The notes under the pieces were generated by a model, which made no database searches, was not told where the DNA came from, and saw nothing but the letters and a program-made list of their open reading frames with translations. Shown one piece after another: positions 33,236 through 45,400 of a DNA stretch of 64,000 bases. A program made the position numbers and the translations under genes. Position 1 is the stretch's first letter; the number at the start of each line of letters is the position of its first letter. This stretch comes from Ignelater luminosus (taxonomy: Eukaryota; Arthropoda; Insecta; Coleoptera; Elateridae), in contig VTPC01090912.1 of NCBI GenBank assembly GCA_011009095.1, forward strand, positions 268,753 through 332,752, in the 5' to 3' direction.

Positions 33236-36200
33236 TTTACATTCATTAAAATAAAAGAAAGTGTCTGTTGCAGGCCGGTATGATCGAGTATTTTTTTCTA
33301 CCTGCACTGAATTTGATCGAAATCAAAAATAGGAATAATTTAAGCTTGATATTAATCTTATTTTGTAGAAATCATGCTACCGAACTGCATATTTGTATTC
33401 TATGACAACCAAATATCTCTTCAAGCTTGTATCTTCTACTATACTAAATTTATTATAAAACTCAATCTGAAATTTTGGTAGAACAGGCGCTGCGGTTTCG
33501 TATTTATGGTTTCCCTGAACGTTTCCTCATATCAATCATAAAAATAGAAATGTAGGAAGAATGCCATAAGAAAAGTCGGAAAACATCTTTATTGAAGCAT
33601 TCATTGTTGGAAACAACCAAGAAATTATTATTATTTATTTCAACGTTTAACAAACTGGTTGTTTCTTTTGAATATGATGATGATACGTTTCTACGTATCG
33701 TGTTAGGCCAAGATTATTTTTGTACTTGACTTTTGCATTTTATATATTTGCTTACTTTCATTTGGCTTGTAAAGGAAGTTTAGAATTTGCAACCAGCGAA
33801 CAGGTTCGTGCACCTCATTTCTTTAAAGGTTAAAAAATGTATTTCGGATTAAAAGAGAGAGAGAGACTGCTTTTCTGAGATTTTTAGAAAAAGCTTTTGC
33901 AAGCTAAAGCGACGATTCAACTTTTTCAGGAAAGGAAACGGGAGGAACATCTATGTTGTAACAAATTTTATCAACTTGCTCAAATAGGAATCTTAGGAGA
34001 ATCAACCTACAATAACTAAAACTCAGAAAATTTCTGATCTTTGATTTGCTCTTTCCTGTATCGTCTGGTTTCGTCACACCTTGATACAGATATTTTTGGA
34101 TTGCAATTTAAGTTCAACAAATTGATCAATACCAATGATTTGGTAATAAGTATCTAACTATTTGGCATGTATTTACGAAACTCAGTGTTTCATATCGAGA
34201 AACCTAGTCCTAGAAGAAAGGACAAGAAAGAGGAAAAATGAAAAAAACTTTTATTTTCTATAAGGATCTAGTTAGTATACCGTTATATCTGCTTCTACAT
34301 CGCTTTTTTTTTCAAATGCATGTAAATTCGAACCATAACTATCTTCTAGATAGTAAATTTCAGCACCTAATTCTGAACAATTGCTATAAATTATCTTTCA
34401 AGTTGAAGAAGGCTACAAAAAGTGGAAAAAAGAAATTTAAATTCCCACGAGAACATTATTTTCACCCCTCTTGACAAATCCTTGTAAGACTGATTAAAAA
34501 CAAAATTAACATTTACGTTAAACACAAAACGGCACAAGAAGAGCGCTGAAATAATAGACTGCGTGCTGCAAACGATTATGAGGAGAACACACCTCTATGA
34601 ATATCTTTAGAATTATGTTAAAATATTCTTTTAGGTGTCATTAGTTAAACACTTAGTTAAGACATAGTAGGAGCACTTTAGTAAATTGGTCCAGTAGCTT
34701 TAATGTCTTCATCATTTAAACTTTTACCATCGACGAAGTCAGTCACCCCATTTGGTCAAATTACTTCCGGGAGAATCCTTGTCGCTTGATGAAAAATAAT
34801 AAAAAAATTTTAAAGTTAACGAAGATTATGAAACCCAATTTGGGGGTGCGTCCTTAACAAAATTCACGTTTCAGTTCTCCGTTCCAACCTATGACGATAA
34901 TGTTGTGGGAACATTTAAAGGAGGGCATTTCATTCGGGTTTGAAATTACATTCTTGAGAATTATTAATTGCCACACTTAATGTACGAGCCTTAAATAAAT
35001 GATCCGTCAAACGTGCTTCTTCACATTGCATTTTTTCTTTTTAGATTTTCAGTTTAATCCTCTGGGGTGGTTGTTTATAACTGTTTAGACTAGCTTGTTT
35101 AGATATTTTGTTCGCGCCACATGTGAAAGAGGGTTTTGCGTGTTTGATCCTAGATTAGTTATTAATCTTCTTCATACAGCTTAGGAACACGAAGTGGATA
35201 CGTTTTATGAAACCCACCAAAACTCTTTATTAAACAAATAAATTAGTACGGCCATGATTAGAACGACCTACTAGTGAATTTCAAGAGCAATAAACTCCTT
35301 TGAAAATAACACGCTAATTCAAGTTTATACAACAATTTATCTTGGACGAGAACGAATAAAATTTCCGGGTAAGGGTTAATAATTTTTATTAATACACTAG
35401 AGTATTAATTTTACGACTTTATGTATGTGCGTGTAAAACACATGTTGAAAAGAGGGCATCATCCGATTTAATTTCCCAACTGCGAAAGTTGAACAACAAC
35501 ACGCGAGAGATGCTTGCCACCGCAACACATAAACAAAGAGCGAAAATACCCCGGAATCTGGAACCTGCAACCGACCGCAAACTTATTACGAAAATATGAG
35601 ACAATTTTTCTTGGGAAGTGTACACAATCTGAGGGTAAATTTGCACCATTATTCATTCTTTCTCAAAATACAAAACGAAGAAAAAAAAAAGTTCAAAACA
35701 AGGCAATTGTTCGCGACTTACCAAGATGTGGCAGATGAGGACGGAGATTAAATTTTTAGTGGATTTAAATTAATTTTCTGCTTCCAATGGAAGTGGTTGC
35801 GTTTTATATAGATTTGCCCTTTCTTGTATATTTCTATAATAAAAAAAAGAATAATAATAAGAAATGAAATGGGGAGTTTCCAGGAAGAAAAATGTTTTTC
35901 GTGTTTGCTTCTTCTAGATATACTATAATGGAGTATGTACTTCGAATTAATCTTTTGTAAGCTTTTTACTTTCTCGAGTATATTAAATTTCGTAATTAGT
36001 TTTACTTTATTTCCTTTTATAAAAAATTATTTCAATCCCACATTTCCAGTTTTACCTAAAAAAATTATTACTATCTTTGTGTGGTATTGGAATAAAATTA
36101 GAAATAGAAAATCATTCGATTAAAATCCAATTTATTGTATCTAGGACATAATAATAAAAACAACATGAAAATAATCGCATAGTATGCTGTTGAAGAATAG

Positions 36201-38700
36201 GTTGATTTAGAGGTGACACATTGGTCATGTTTATCATTATTATTACAACTACCATATAAAGAATAAGACGGAACATGATACTTTACCATGCTAGAAGTAA
36301 GACATTAATCTTTATGAAACGATGAAGGATTACGTTTAAATTCCATTAGTAAGAAGAGCTTCTCAACAATAAAAGATCGCTTGATGTTCTAAAAGCTAGT
36401 AGAGTTGGTTTAAAAAATATTTTAAAGTAATCATATTTCTTATCACACTGTTTTCCAATAGATCCTTATTTTGCCAAATCGGATATTTTGAATATAGTTA
36501 GTAACACGATTCCCGCAAAAATGATTTCAAAATATTCAGTTTAGAAAAATGCAGTTTAATCTTTTACAAATACTCAACTTCTTTGAGGGTTAGATAGAGT
36601 TCACTAAAAACACTGTTTGGTGTTAACATAAAATTGGGCTCTGTTCACACGAAGTGCATCACAATACCTGAAAAGAATCTAACAGTTCTATCTTACAGTT
36701 TAGGCGGTTTTGTTCGCGCATGCAGTTAAAGCATTTTGCCTGACCAACAATAATATACCAAGGTATTACAAGATTGTTGTCCAAAAACTCCTTATCCTCC
36801 ATCTAATCATTTATTTTACATCAAAAAGCATTTAGAAAATCCCACCTGAACTTTAGTGTATGCTTATCGTCATTGATATGTTAACCAATGAGTTCAAAAG
36901 GTTTAAAATTTGGCGTCTTATTGTATTAAGCACTGATCAATATTACGATTTTGACTTCTCATTAAACCAAGAGTCTTTTCCATTCTAGTCAGTTTTAGTA
37001 GCAAAACGGGATTGCTTTAGACAAAGACGGCGGTTCGATAAAGCGATATGAGTAGAAAGATATCAATAGTCATTTTGGTAGAACTTCACTTCACTAGCAC
37101 TTCAACACTAGTGACATTCTGGAAAATGTACCTCAAATGTCTTGTTAATAGTTACTCAAAAATTCAGAACTGATTGTAAAACATTAATTTCCTAGTGGAC
37201 AACTAAAATCTGAAAATGCCCTCTACATAGCTGAGGTTCGTATAATTACAAGATCGTAATATTTCAACTTGCTCAACAACCTGACCACAAAGAATAGTTT
37301 TAATCTTGAAAAAATTTTCAGTGAGAGCTTCTTAAAGGAGGTTAATTGACAAGGTAGCATAAAAAAAAAGTAACTCAGTAACTGAACTTTATTTTACATG
37401 ATAAAAGGACCACGAGAGTTGATCCGAGTTCCGCAAGATGCACTAAGCTTCTTATAGTGACTCAATCCTTTGTTAGCCAGAGAAAACCCGTGTAACCTCG
37501 GTATAATGTCTTTGTATCCAAAATCTCGTTAAGAAAACTAGAACCAACAAATTCAGCTTAGCAGTATACTAGAAAGACGTAATCTTTATGTGAAAGTAAC
37601 TTACAAGAAAATTCAGTTTCAAGACCTAGAAGATGGAGCAAGACAATTAAAGGCAGAATCTTTTTATCGAGTTCAATTCGATACAAGAAGTTTATAGTCA
37701 ATCATAATGTCTAAAAATTGAATTAACTTCCGTATTTCCCTATAGATATTTTGTTGGATACTCCAGATATTTAAGTTTGTATTTAATCATGTCTCTCAAA
37801 TCTCTTGTGGGTTGCCGAACATCTTCGAATATTTTCTAATTCATAAGGAGTAGGATCACATGATTGGGCCTCACGTGGAACTTTCTAGAATATTGGAAGA
37901 TGAAATTCTCGTATTTGTTTATTTGTTTTGTGTCAGAGACGTTTCCATTGACTCCATAGTTTCTAACTGCTGCGATCATCTCGCCGCCTACTGGAATTTA
38001 GTTGAACAAAAGAGGTATTTCAATTTCAAAACAGAATGTATGTTTTCTTGCTGTTTTTCTCACTACTTATCTCAATAGTGTTGTCCAAAAGTCTTTATAG
38101 TGCTCTAGATCTAGAAGGATGATGATGCTCTAAAAACTGTGAGTCGTTTAACACTGCTATATTTCTACAACTTCTAGTTAATTTTCAAATACCGTGATTT
38201 AAATTGAAGAAGTATCCATCAGTACTAAATCACTCTCTTGCCGAAAGGACCAGCTTTGCATTAGGTATCGATTTTCATCAATCTTGTTTGCAGTTAATGT
38301 TTGAAACAAAACTGTAATAGGATCTGTTTGACAATTTCAATGCAAACACAATATTTTTCCCGTATGTCAGTTTCATCTAAATATTGTCAACAAATGGAAA
38401 TGGTGTGAACCAAGAAAGTGAGTTTTCTAGATCTAGCATCTCAACATTATTGAACTTTTTCTAGAGCAAGAAGTTTCTGGACTACTCAAGATCTTCCTGT
38501 TTGTATTTAGATGCCTAAATTAGCTATTTAAAGGCATTTTATTATGTAAGATTATAAACGCAAGCAATCAAAATTGTATCATATATCAAATTCAAAGGAT
38601 GTAAAGTGTACCACACTGTACATCCTGAAAATACTGCCATAATAATCAGGGTGAACAAATACAAGCCGCCGCAGTGAGTATTAAAACAAGAAACTAGCAA
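33236..38700. other. AT-rich DNA, no gene; one candidate regulatory patch
   Basis: No transposon or coding signature was found. A patch at 34850-35160 has a mixed non-repetitive texture with words such as CACTTAA and TTAATTGCC and is discussed as a finding. Frames at 35419-35738 overlap on both strands and show no domain. Confidence 0.5.
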
Positions 38701-38706
38701 GTTACT

Positions 38707-39179
38707 GTGGGTGCGTTTGCCATCGCGCTCGGAGCATATTGTGTACACCGAAAGCGTTTGTCATTGTGCTCAAACAAGTATCTGTAGCGTTTCGAATCTC
38801 CAATTGCCGCAGATCAGATAAAATCGAGCATTCTTGATGTGCTCAAAGTACGGCAAAGGGCAGCCGTGAGCATTGTAAACCAGGCATGCGCAATGCCACG
38901 GTCATCAGCTGGAATTAGCTTCATTTCTAACCTTGATAATTTCTCTGCGTTGCTATAACGTGCTTTTGCATTTGGTGTATTGTTTTGTGTAAAGCTGCCC
39001 CTTATATTTGAAATCAAGCTCTACACAGGTTTGTTTACTGCTTGATTTAACTGTACTATGATCAGTTGATCGCAAACTTCTCCAAATGCGTTTGGCATCA
39101 TTTAATGTGAAACCGGTCACGTGATCGATATTGTTATCTGTCTCCTCTAATCTACGAGAGCGACGGTAAACGCACCCTG
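38707..39179. mobile_element. Short TIR DNA element, family unknown
   Basis: The left end GGGTGCGTTTGCCATCGCGC (38709) and the reversed right end GGGTGCGTTTACCGTCGCTC (39177) match over about 26 bp with five differences. The right terminus reads CAGGGTGCG when reversed. The interior is richer in GC than its surroundings and has a 67-codon minus-strand frame (39017-38814) without recognisable domain. No convincing target duplication was found, so superfamily assignment is open; the CAGGG end would allow hAT. Confidence 0.6.
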
Positions 39180-39249
39180 CAACTGCAGTTTACTGTCCCC
39201 CCCAAGACAGTCCCTAAAGAAAAATCAATATCTTGAGTTTTCAAAAAAA

Positions 39250-40660
39250 CAGAGGAATAGATTCATCATAGGGGACCTAGATTAACGACAATCAAAGGAA
39301 AGAAGCTGTTGGAAGCAATCAGAGAAAATAGATGCCAACCATTATCCACGGGCATTGGCCAACAGATCGAAATAAGATACTAGATATCATAGATTGTTAA
39401 GAACATACCAACAAACTTCAAGCGAGTAGAAGAAGGATCACTCACCAATCCTTCTGACGCTGAGTGAAGCTATCATAAGAAAAGAAATTAGCCCAAGCTT
39501 GGTGAACAGAAAGACTGGAAAAGCTTTAGGCTCAGTCAGGAAGACTCAGTACCACTGAGAAATAAACAACAACTGGACGAAGAAGTTGAATTCTTTATAA
39601 ACAACATCCAACAAGCAGCATAAGAAAATACTCCTACAACCAAAAAAGAAGAGCAACATGCAACAACTACCAAAAATAAATTAGAAACCTTATCATAGAA
39701 AACAACAATCCAAAGTCCCACAAGACAAAACAAATCTGAATAACATCAGCCAGCGCATAAAAAGAGAGATACAGCAAATAGAAAAATGACTCGATTAACA
39801 CCTACTTGAAGGAATTAACGGATGATAGCAGCACTAACTGTTCTCTCTCTGGAAAGCAACCAAAAGATTGAAAAGACCGATAGTGCAGACCCTCCAATAA
39901 GACAAAACGCTGGAAACTGAGCAAAAAGCCAAGATCACCTAGAAAGAACATTCCAACCAAACGAAGAGCAGGAAGAGGAACCAAACTGGGATGCAATTGC
40001 CCAAAAATAAAAAGAAATCGAGCTTATTATACCCAGAGAAGTAGCTAAGTAGATCAAAGATAACATAAATTCAAAGAAAGTCGCCGGATTTGACGTAATC
40101 ACTGGCGAAGTGTAAAAACAGCTCCCACTCTTATAAACGCTGCTTTCAGGCTGAAGGACGTGCTCAAGCTGTGGAAAGTTGCAGGAGTCATCATTATCCC
40201 TAAACCTATTCCAAACAGAGCAACATCAATATTTATTTGAAGATTCCAAAATAAAGTATTAAGTACCACCGTAAAAGCACATGGTATGTCAGAAACAAAG
40301 ACATTCATCGGGACCTGATTATGGAAACGGTGCACAGCAAAATGAAGAGGTTTGCAGGGAGCCACGAAGAAAGGCTTCATCAACATGTGAATGCTGAAGC
40401 CATCCAGCTTCTCGACAACACAGGGATAGGGAGAAGACTTAAAAGAATTAAGCCTTTTGAGTTAGTGTAAGTGATAATTTTAGTGTAAATCAGAGTAAAG
40501 TGCGGAAGTGTAGTGTAGTTAAGTGCTAGAACATAAAGAACGCTATTAGACCAAACCTTAGAGTAAGAACAGTAGTAGCTTAAGATAGAGTAGAATAGCT
40601 TATTGTTATTAGTCTCATAAGAGGAACAACAATCCAATCCAAATATCCAACATTTAAATG
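39250..40660 (+). mobile_element. Jockey-like LINE, internally deleted
   Basis: Plus-strand pieces follow the order of a Jockey ORF2: endonuclease tail, linker, RT start, then C-terminal end. The RT core, including the YADD motif, is missing between about 40205 and 40225. The part from 40445 to about 40660 is probably 3' UTR, rich in GTGTAGT/TTAAG-type words; I see no long poly-A tail. The 5' half of the endonuclease is also missing. Confidence 0.75.
39260..40445 (+). pseudogene. Jockey-like endonuclease/RT, broken
   Basis: Readable pieces, in shifting frames, are GRKLLEAIRENRCQPLSTG-like endonuclease sequence, FKRVEEGS, DWKSFRLSQEDSVPLRNKQQ, FFINNIQQAA, LWKATKRLKRP, HLERTFQPNEEQEEEPNW, NINSKKVAGFDVITGEV (the NPKKAPGxDxITG motif of Jockey RT), LKLWKVAGVIIIPKP, then directly the C-terminal landmarks VKYHRKTWYVRNKDIHRDL-like, MKRFAGSHEERLHQHVNAEA, IQLLDNTGIGRRLKRIKPFE. 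The C-terminus is the best preserved and makes the Jockey assignment fairly firm. There are many stops and at least one large deletion. Confidence 0.75.
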
Positions 40661-40669
40661 TTATGCAAG

Positions 40670-40896
40670 GAAGTTAGTTTCCTTCAAGCTGGAGAACTAG
40701 AATCTAAAAGTATTAAACACTTTTACACTACTTATATCAGATCAAATTCTCGAAAGTAGCGTTTCAGTCTGTTCAGTAAGAAAAAACAGCCGTTATCTTG
40801 AGAAACGTAACACGGAAGAATTGAGGTCGGAAGTCGCATAAGAAGAATCCAAAATACAGTTGAGGGAACTAACATCAACGAATAAAGCTGTTTGTC
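40670..40896. other. Spacer after Jockey remnant
   Basis: AT-rich and without recognisable features, up to the CAGGGTG end at 40899. Confidence 0.5.
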
Positions 40897-40898
40897 TA

Positions 40899-41050
40899 CA
40901 GGGTGTTTCTAAGTTCGGTTGCCAAACTGAGAGGGTGTATTTGGGAAAGAAAATCAATTTTTCAGTTTTTCGATTTTCCAAATATTAAAGGAGCTAGGGG
41001 TCCTAAAAGAGGCACTACATTTTTGAATAAAATAACATACCAGTGGACGC
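40899..41050 (+). mobile_element. One end of a CAGGGTGTTTCT element
   Basis: TA is followed by CAGGGTGTTTCTAAGTTCGG, then GCCAAACTGAGAGGGTG and a run ending GGAGCTAGGGGTCCTAAAAG. The start resembles the CAGGGTG ends elsewhere in the window. No opposite end was found, so the right limit is a guess. Confidence 0.4.
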
Positions 41051-41690
41051 AATATTTATAGTAATATTTCGGCATTTATAGTTTCTGAAAAAATAATGCA
41101 CACTTTCCAACAAGATCGTACGAAGAAGTAACACATAGAAAATAAATAAAAAAAAAATAGTAACGAAACAAGAAGAAATGGGCGTATGTATCCTACAAGA
41201 AGAAACAAATTGGAAAGACGAAAGAATGGAAACCGCGAAAAGAATGCACACAGATTTTGAGGATGGGGAAAGAAAGCAAAGTAATAAATGTTCAAATTGA
41301 ACAAACGAACGAAAAAGTATCGGATATACAAGATACAATTAATCCAAGAGATCAGTGATCTCACAGACGAGCAAGTAAAAAGAACAAGAAAAGAAGATAA
41401 TATGAAAGATAGACTTGAGCTTGACCCTATAATATTAAACACTTAGGTAGTCAAGAAAGCATCAATATGGCGGGAAATACAAAGCATATTCTTGGACCTA
41501 ACAGGAACTTGTTTTGCATAGTTGCAAGAATAGTCACAGACTAGATAAATTCAAAGACAAGAAGAATCAAATAATGTTCAGCTCTGTATTCCATTGCCTT
41601 TAACACGTTTTAACTCACTTTAATTTTAATGAATTTGTATTTGTCACTTGTACTATTCTATGATATTTTACAATAGGCGTTATTCCAGTC
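41051..41690. other. Purine-rich plus strand, unidentified
   Basis: The plus strand is A/G-rich and reads as a charged, coiled-coil-like stretch (KVINVQIEQTNEKVSDIQDT) broken by stops. This could be a remnant of a LINE ORF1, but there is no diagnostic motif. The long minus-strand frames (41015-41442) are its hydrophobic shadow. Confidence 0.3.
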
Positions 41691-41699
41691 GACGATTCA

Positions 41700-42480
41700 C
41701 AGTTCGAATTGCTAGTTAGTTAACTGTTTTGGTAATAGATTCCTAAATTGTTAGAAGCGGTAATTCTTGATACAATTGCTTGTTCCAAACACACCATTCT
41801 GCATTGCAAATAAGTAATCGTGACGATTATTTTGGAATATTTGGATTTTATTGAGTTGAGCTAGCCGATTTCCCTGTATATGTGACAATCAATTTTTTAT
41901 GAACTTTTCCCGTTGATAATAGATCTAATTTCGTATAAGTTCCATTGGATTTTTGCTAGTGTGGTGGTTTAAGATGACTTTTTGTTTAGATAGAGACTTA
42001 AGTATTTTATGGCACCGTCAGAAGAGTTCCATGGAAATGATATGCCATTCATTGCTACACATTAGAAGGTATTTAGTTCTATTTAGCGTAAATAACTTTG
42101 ATTTGTATTTATCATCATCATCTTTATTCTGAGCTGTATCATTTGCAAACGTTAAGCTATGTGTAGGTCTATCGTCTACGTATGTTATGTAGTAAAGGTC
42201 TAAGTATGAAGCCTTGTTGAACTCCAGATTTGACATCTTCCGTTTGAAACTATTTACGATTAATTCTTACCTTGAACTTTCTTTCCAAAAGAAACAAAAC
42301 TGAAGTCGCCAATAAATAGGATGTAAGTTTAAAATGCGGTCCATCTGTCCACACTGTCAAACACTTCTGAATATCTGGTAAGATAGCAACTGTGTGAGGT
42401 TTGTCTTCAAAGCTTTTAACCAAAATTTCGTTGCACGCTGAAGGTGTTAGAGCGTCGAAGTTCTAATAATCGAAAACTTG
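41700..42480 (-). pseudogene. Jockey-like reverse transcriptase fossil, antisense
   Basis: Read on the minus strand, QHSACNEILVKSF, then HTVAILPDIQKCFDSVW (first palm aspartate, normally LDxxKAFDxVW), a degraded linker and KSGVQQGFILRPLLHNI (normally SGVPQGSxLGPLLYxI), then YVDDRPTHSLTFANDTAQ, where FAND stands for the catalytic FADD. Further on are IKYLSLYLNKK and NAEWCVWNKQLYQELPLLTI, matching the Jockey thumb and N-A-P-W-Y-V-x-N-x-x-I-x-R-D-L segment. Frames change near 42235 and 42240-42300 and there are many stops. Only the RT half is present. It is in the opposite orientation to the Jockey remnant at 39250-40660. Confidence 0.65.
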
Positions 42481-42489
42481 AAAAAGTAA

Positions 42490-45400
42490 TTGCTTTTGCC
42501 CAACTTACTTTATTTAGAAACTTAAGTCATTTAAGGTGGGTGGATAATGTGTGTTGACCATTTCTGGAAATTAATCTTTTACATTACCTCTTGTTTGAAA
42601 TAATAAAAAATCGACGAGTTCAGCCCTTTTGAATTATTTTAATTTATTTTATGAGTTATGTGTCTGCCATTGAGCAAATCCAAGATTATCAATTTTGGTC
42701 AGCTATAAATGCTTCAGATCTGCAGCACCATTTCTTACATAACTGTCTCAGTTTGGGAAGAACTCGAAGAAAGGCATTGTGAGATATCACGATTCTAAAA
42801 TTCTTATTTCACCCACTGGAAGTTATAAAGAGAAGCTGCTTTTGCTAAAAATAAATGACGAAAAGTTATCATACCGAAGATCTGTGTTGGTTTGATTTAG
42901 TCATTCTGTACCTTTTTCATTCAATAATAGGTAGATTTGAACTCAATTTGATCTTCAGATAACTGAACAATCTTATTTTCAAAACGATCAGAGGTCTTAT
43001 GATTTCTATAGCATAAGAGTACTTTTCTTATCAGAAAATGAGAGAAAGCGTTTAGTTTTTACCTAATTAAGTTATCCATCCTAAGATGTCTAAAGCCATG
43101 TATATATAGGTTATACCGAAGCGATGATTGGCAATGATCGACATTATCCAGTGACGTCCTTTTAAGACGACAGACCGCTGCAGTGTACTAATGTTTGAGA
43201 ATGCTACGCATTGAACTGTGAGTTATAAGAGTTATCTAGGATAGGATAGGATACGTGTTAGATTACATCAATACCTATTTTCTTCAAAATCCCAAAAACA
43301 AGGTTTGCTCTGTGGAGATATATTCTATGTCAGTCTGAGAACTTTATCTTCATTTAATTTTCAAGTTTTTGTCTTCTATAAAAAATCCCAACTGAGAAAA
43401 ATGCATCATCGTCCACCGTTAATTTTTTGTCATTTGTGAAACAACGTTATGTTAGGAAATCCGAGCAGAATTCAAGTTTATAGGTAGCGGCTCTTCTAGT
43501 GTTCTGCGCAATATCCTTTCATGTGTATATATGTAGAACAAATTTCTCGTTCTGATTATTCAATGACATATTTATACACTTAATCGGACTACCCCTGACA
43601 GTTTTTCGATGAATAGGTGGGCGGTCTGTTATTGGCTGCATGAAGTTCATTATAAAGCTTCAGTTGATTGACAGAAGTGCGCAAATCGATTTGTGATAAT
43701 TTTATCGGCGAGCGTTTGGATATTCTGACGTAATAATTGGAAACATCTTTATTTCGTTTAGCTATATGTAATAATATCAAGCCTTTTCTAATAGAATAGC
43801 AAGAAAGTAATAATTGAGATTAATTTCAAAGAGAAATTTGAGGCAAAATAAACCTTCGGAAACTATTCTAATAAAAATTCTTCATTCAATTACCGATTCC
43901 GCAGGGTATCCTGGTTTAGGCACCATCAGAATTCCAAGCCTTCGTTTTTGAAACTTTTGGAAATAAGGAGTTTCTGTGTGGAATTCCTTAAATATAAATT
44001 ATGAACGGTTTTCTCTTTTATCGCATGGGTTGAGTAACAATTGGATAGTTTTTTTATTACAGAAGGGCAACATAGAAAAATTAAGAATTTTCTTCGTTAT
44101 TCGTCATTTCAAACAAAAAAAATATTTCTATATACAGTAAATATGAATTTTATATTTTATTTAAATTTATCAAAATATTCAGAAGAATAGAAATCTGCCT
44201 TCGAACTATTTAAAATGGCTACCAATAAAGTAAAGTAATTCTCCTAGAACTGGAGTACCTACTTTCGAGAGAAACATCTTCAGTTACACCCTAGTGTGGT
44301 ATGTAGTTAACGACAAAACATAAAGAAAATGACAGCGCTATAACCATTCTAACTCTTCGAGCTCGATTAAAAATGGTAGTAAATCGCTATGTAAATGTTC
44401 CTGAAACATACTTGCTATCAGAGATTTATTTTAGCATTAACGTGTTTGGTAATGCGAAGAAAGTATGTTAGTGGTGTATCATTTCTTTGAAACGCTATCT
44501 TCTATGAGCAAATCAATAAAAACACGACATTACTGATGAGAAAGAAGTCTTAATGGCAATCCACTTCCACTAAAGCAAGGCGAGTTTTATTTATAGATGC
44601 CAAAACCAAATAAAGAAAAATCAACCTGAATATGCTACTGGTATTTACATAATTAAAAACTACTATATTTATGGGAAAAGCAATCAAAATATTATTTAAA
44701 TAAGCCATTTATATCTCCGGAGCGTGTGAACCAATAATTTTAATAAAATGTACACAAAACTTGTTTTACCAGACTAGCAATTCTGTTTTCTTATCGAGGA
44801 CAAATCGTCTTCCGTGCCTTCCATTAATCGAACATTTGAGATTGTTGCCTATGTACGCATTTTCCTCCCATCTCGATTTTCTGCAAGCCGCAAATTTTGA
44901 CGTCAAACTAAGGTAATTTTGTACCTATACAACAGATGAAAACGCACGTCCGATGTCGTAACAATGTTTTGTTATGATTATTGTGGGTTGGTGTCACATA
45001 TCACAATTAAGGCAAACAGACAAGCGAGTATCAAGCGGGCGCCTTTAATAATATAATAAATAATCCGTCGAGTAAACGAACTCTCCTCAATTGGCTTGAT
45101 AGTATGTAACTAATAAATTCAACATATGGAATGCTTTTACCGATAATTCAGTTTAAAGGAGAATTCCTCTTTAAATTCCTTACGTCAAGTCACTAAAGGG
45201 AAGAGCAAAAATAACCCATGAAAATTTCCATGCAATTCCTCGAAGTGCATTCTGATATCGAACTCTACAGTACGTGTATGCAATATTATTCCCCTCCGGA
45301 CTCGCCCGGAGCTTCGACGAAGGCGACACCGGATGTTCGTTCTTGCTGCACCGTTAACTTCCGATTTCGTTATAATGAGACCACTCCTGCAGTTTGTCGT

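Noticed and set aside
41015-41442. Minus-strand 107- and 128-codon frames with membrane-like stretches
   Set aside because: Antisense of an A/G-rich strand, which always yields F/L/S-rich frames; no motif supports a protein.
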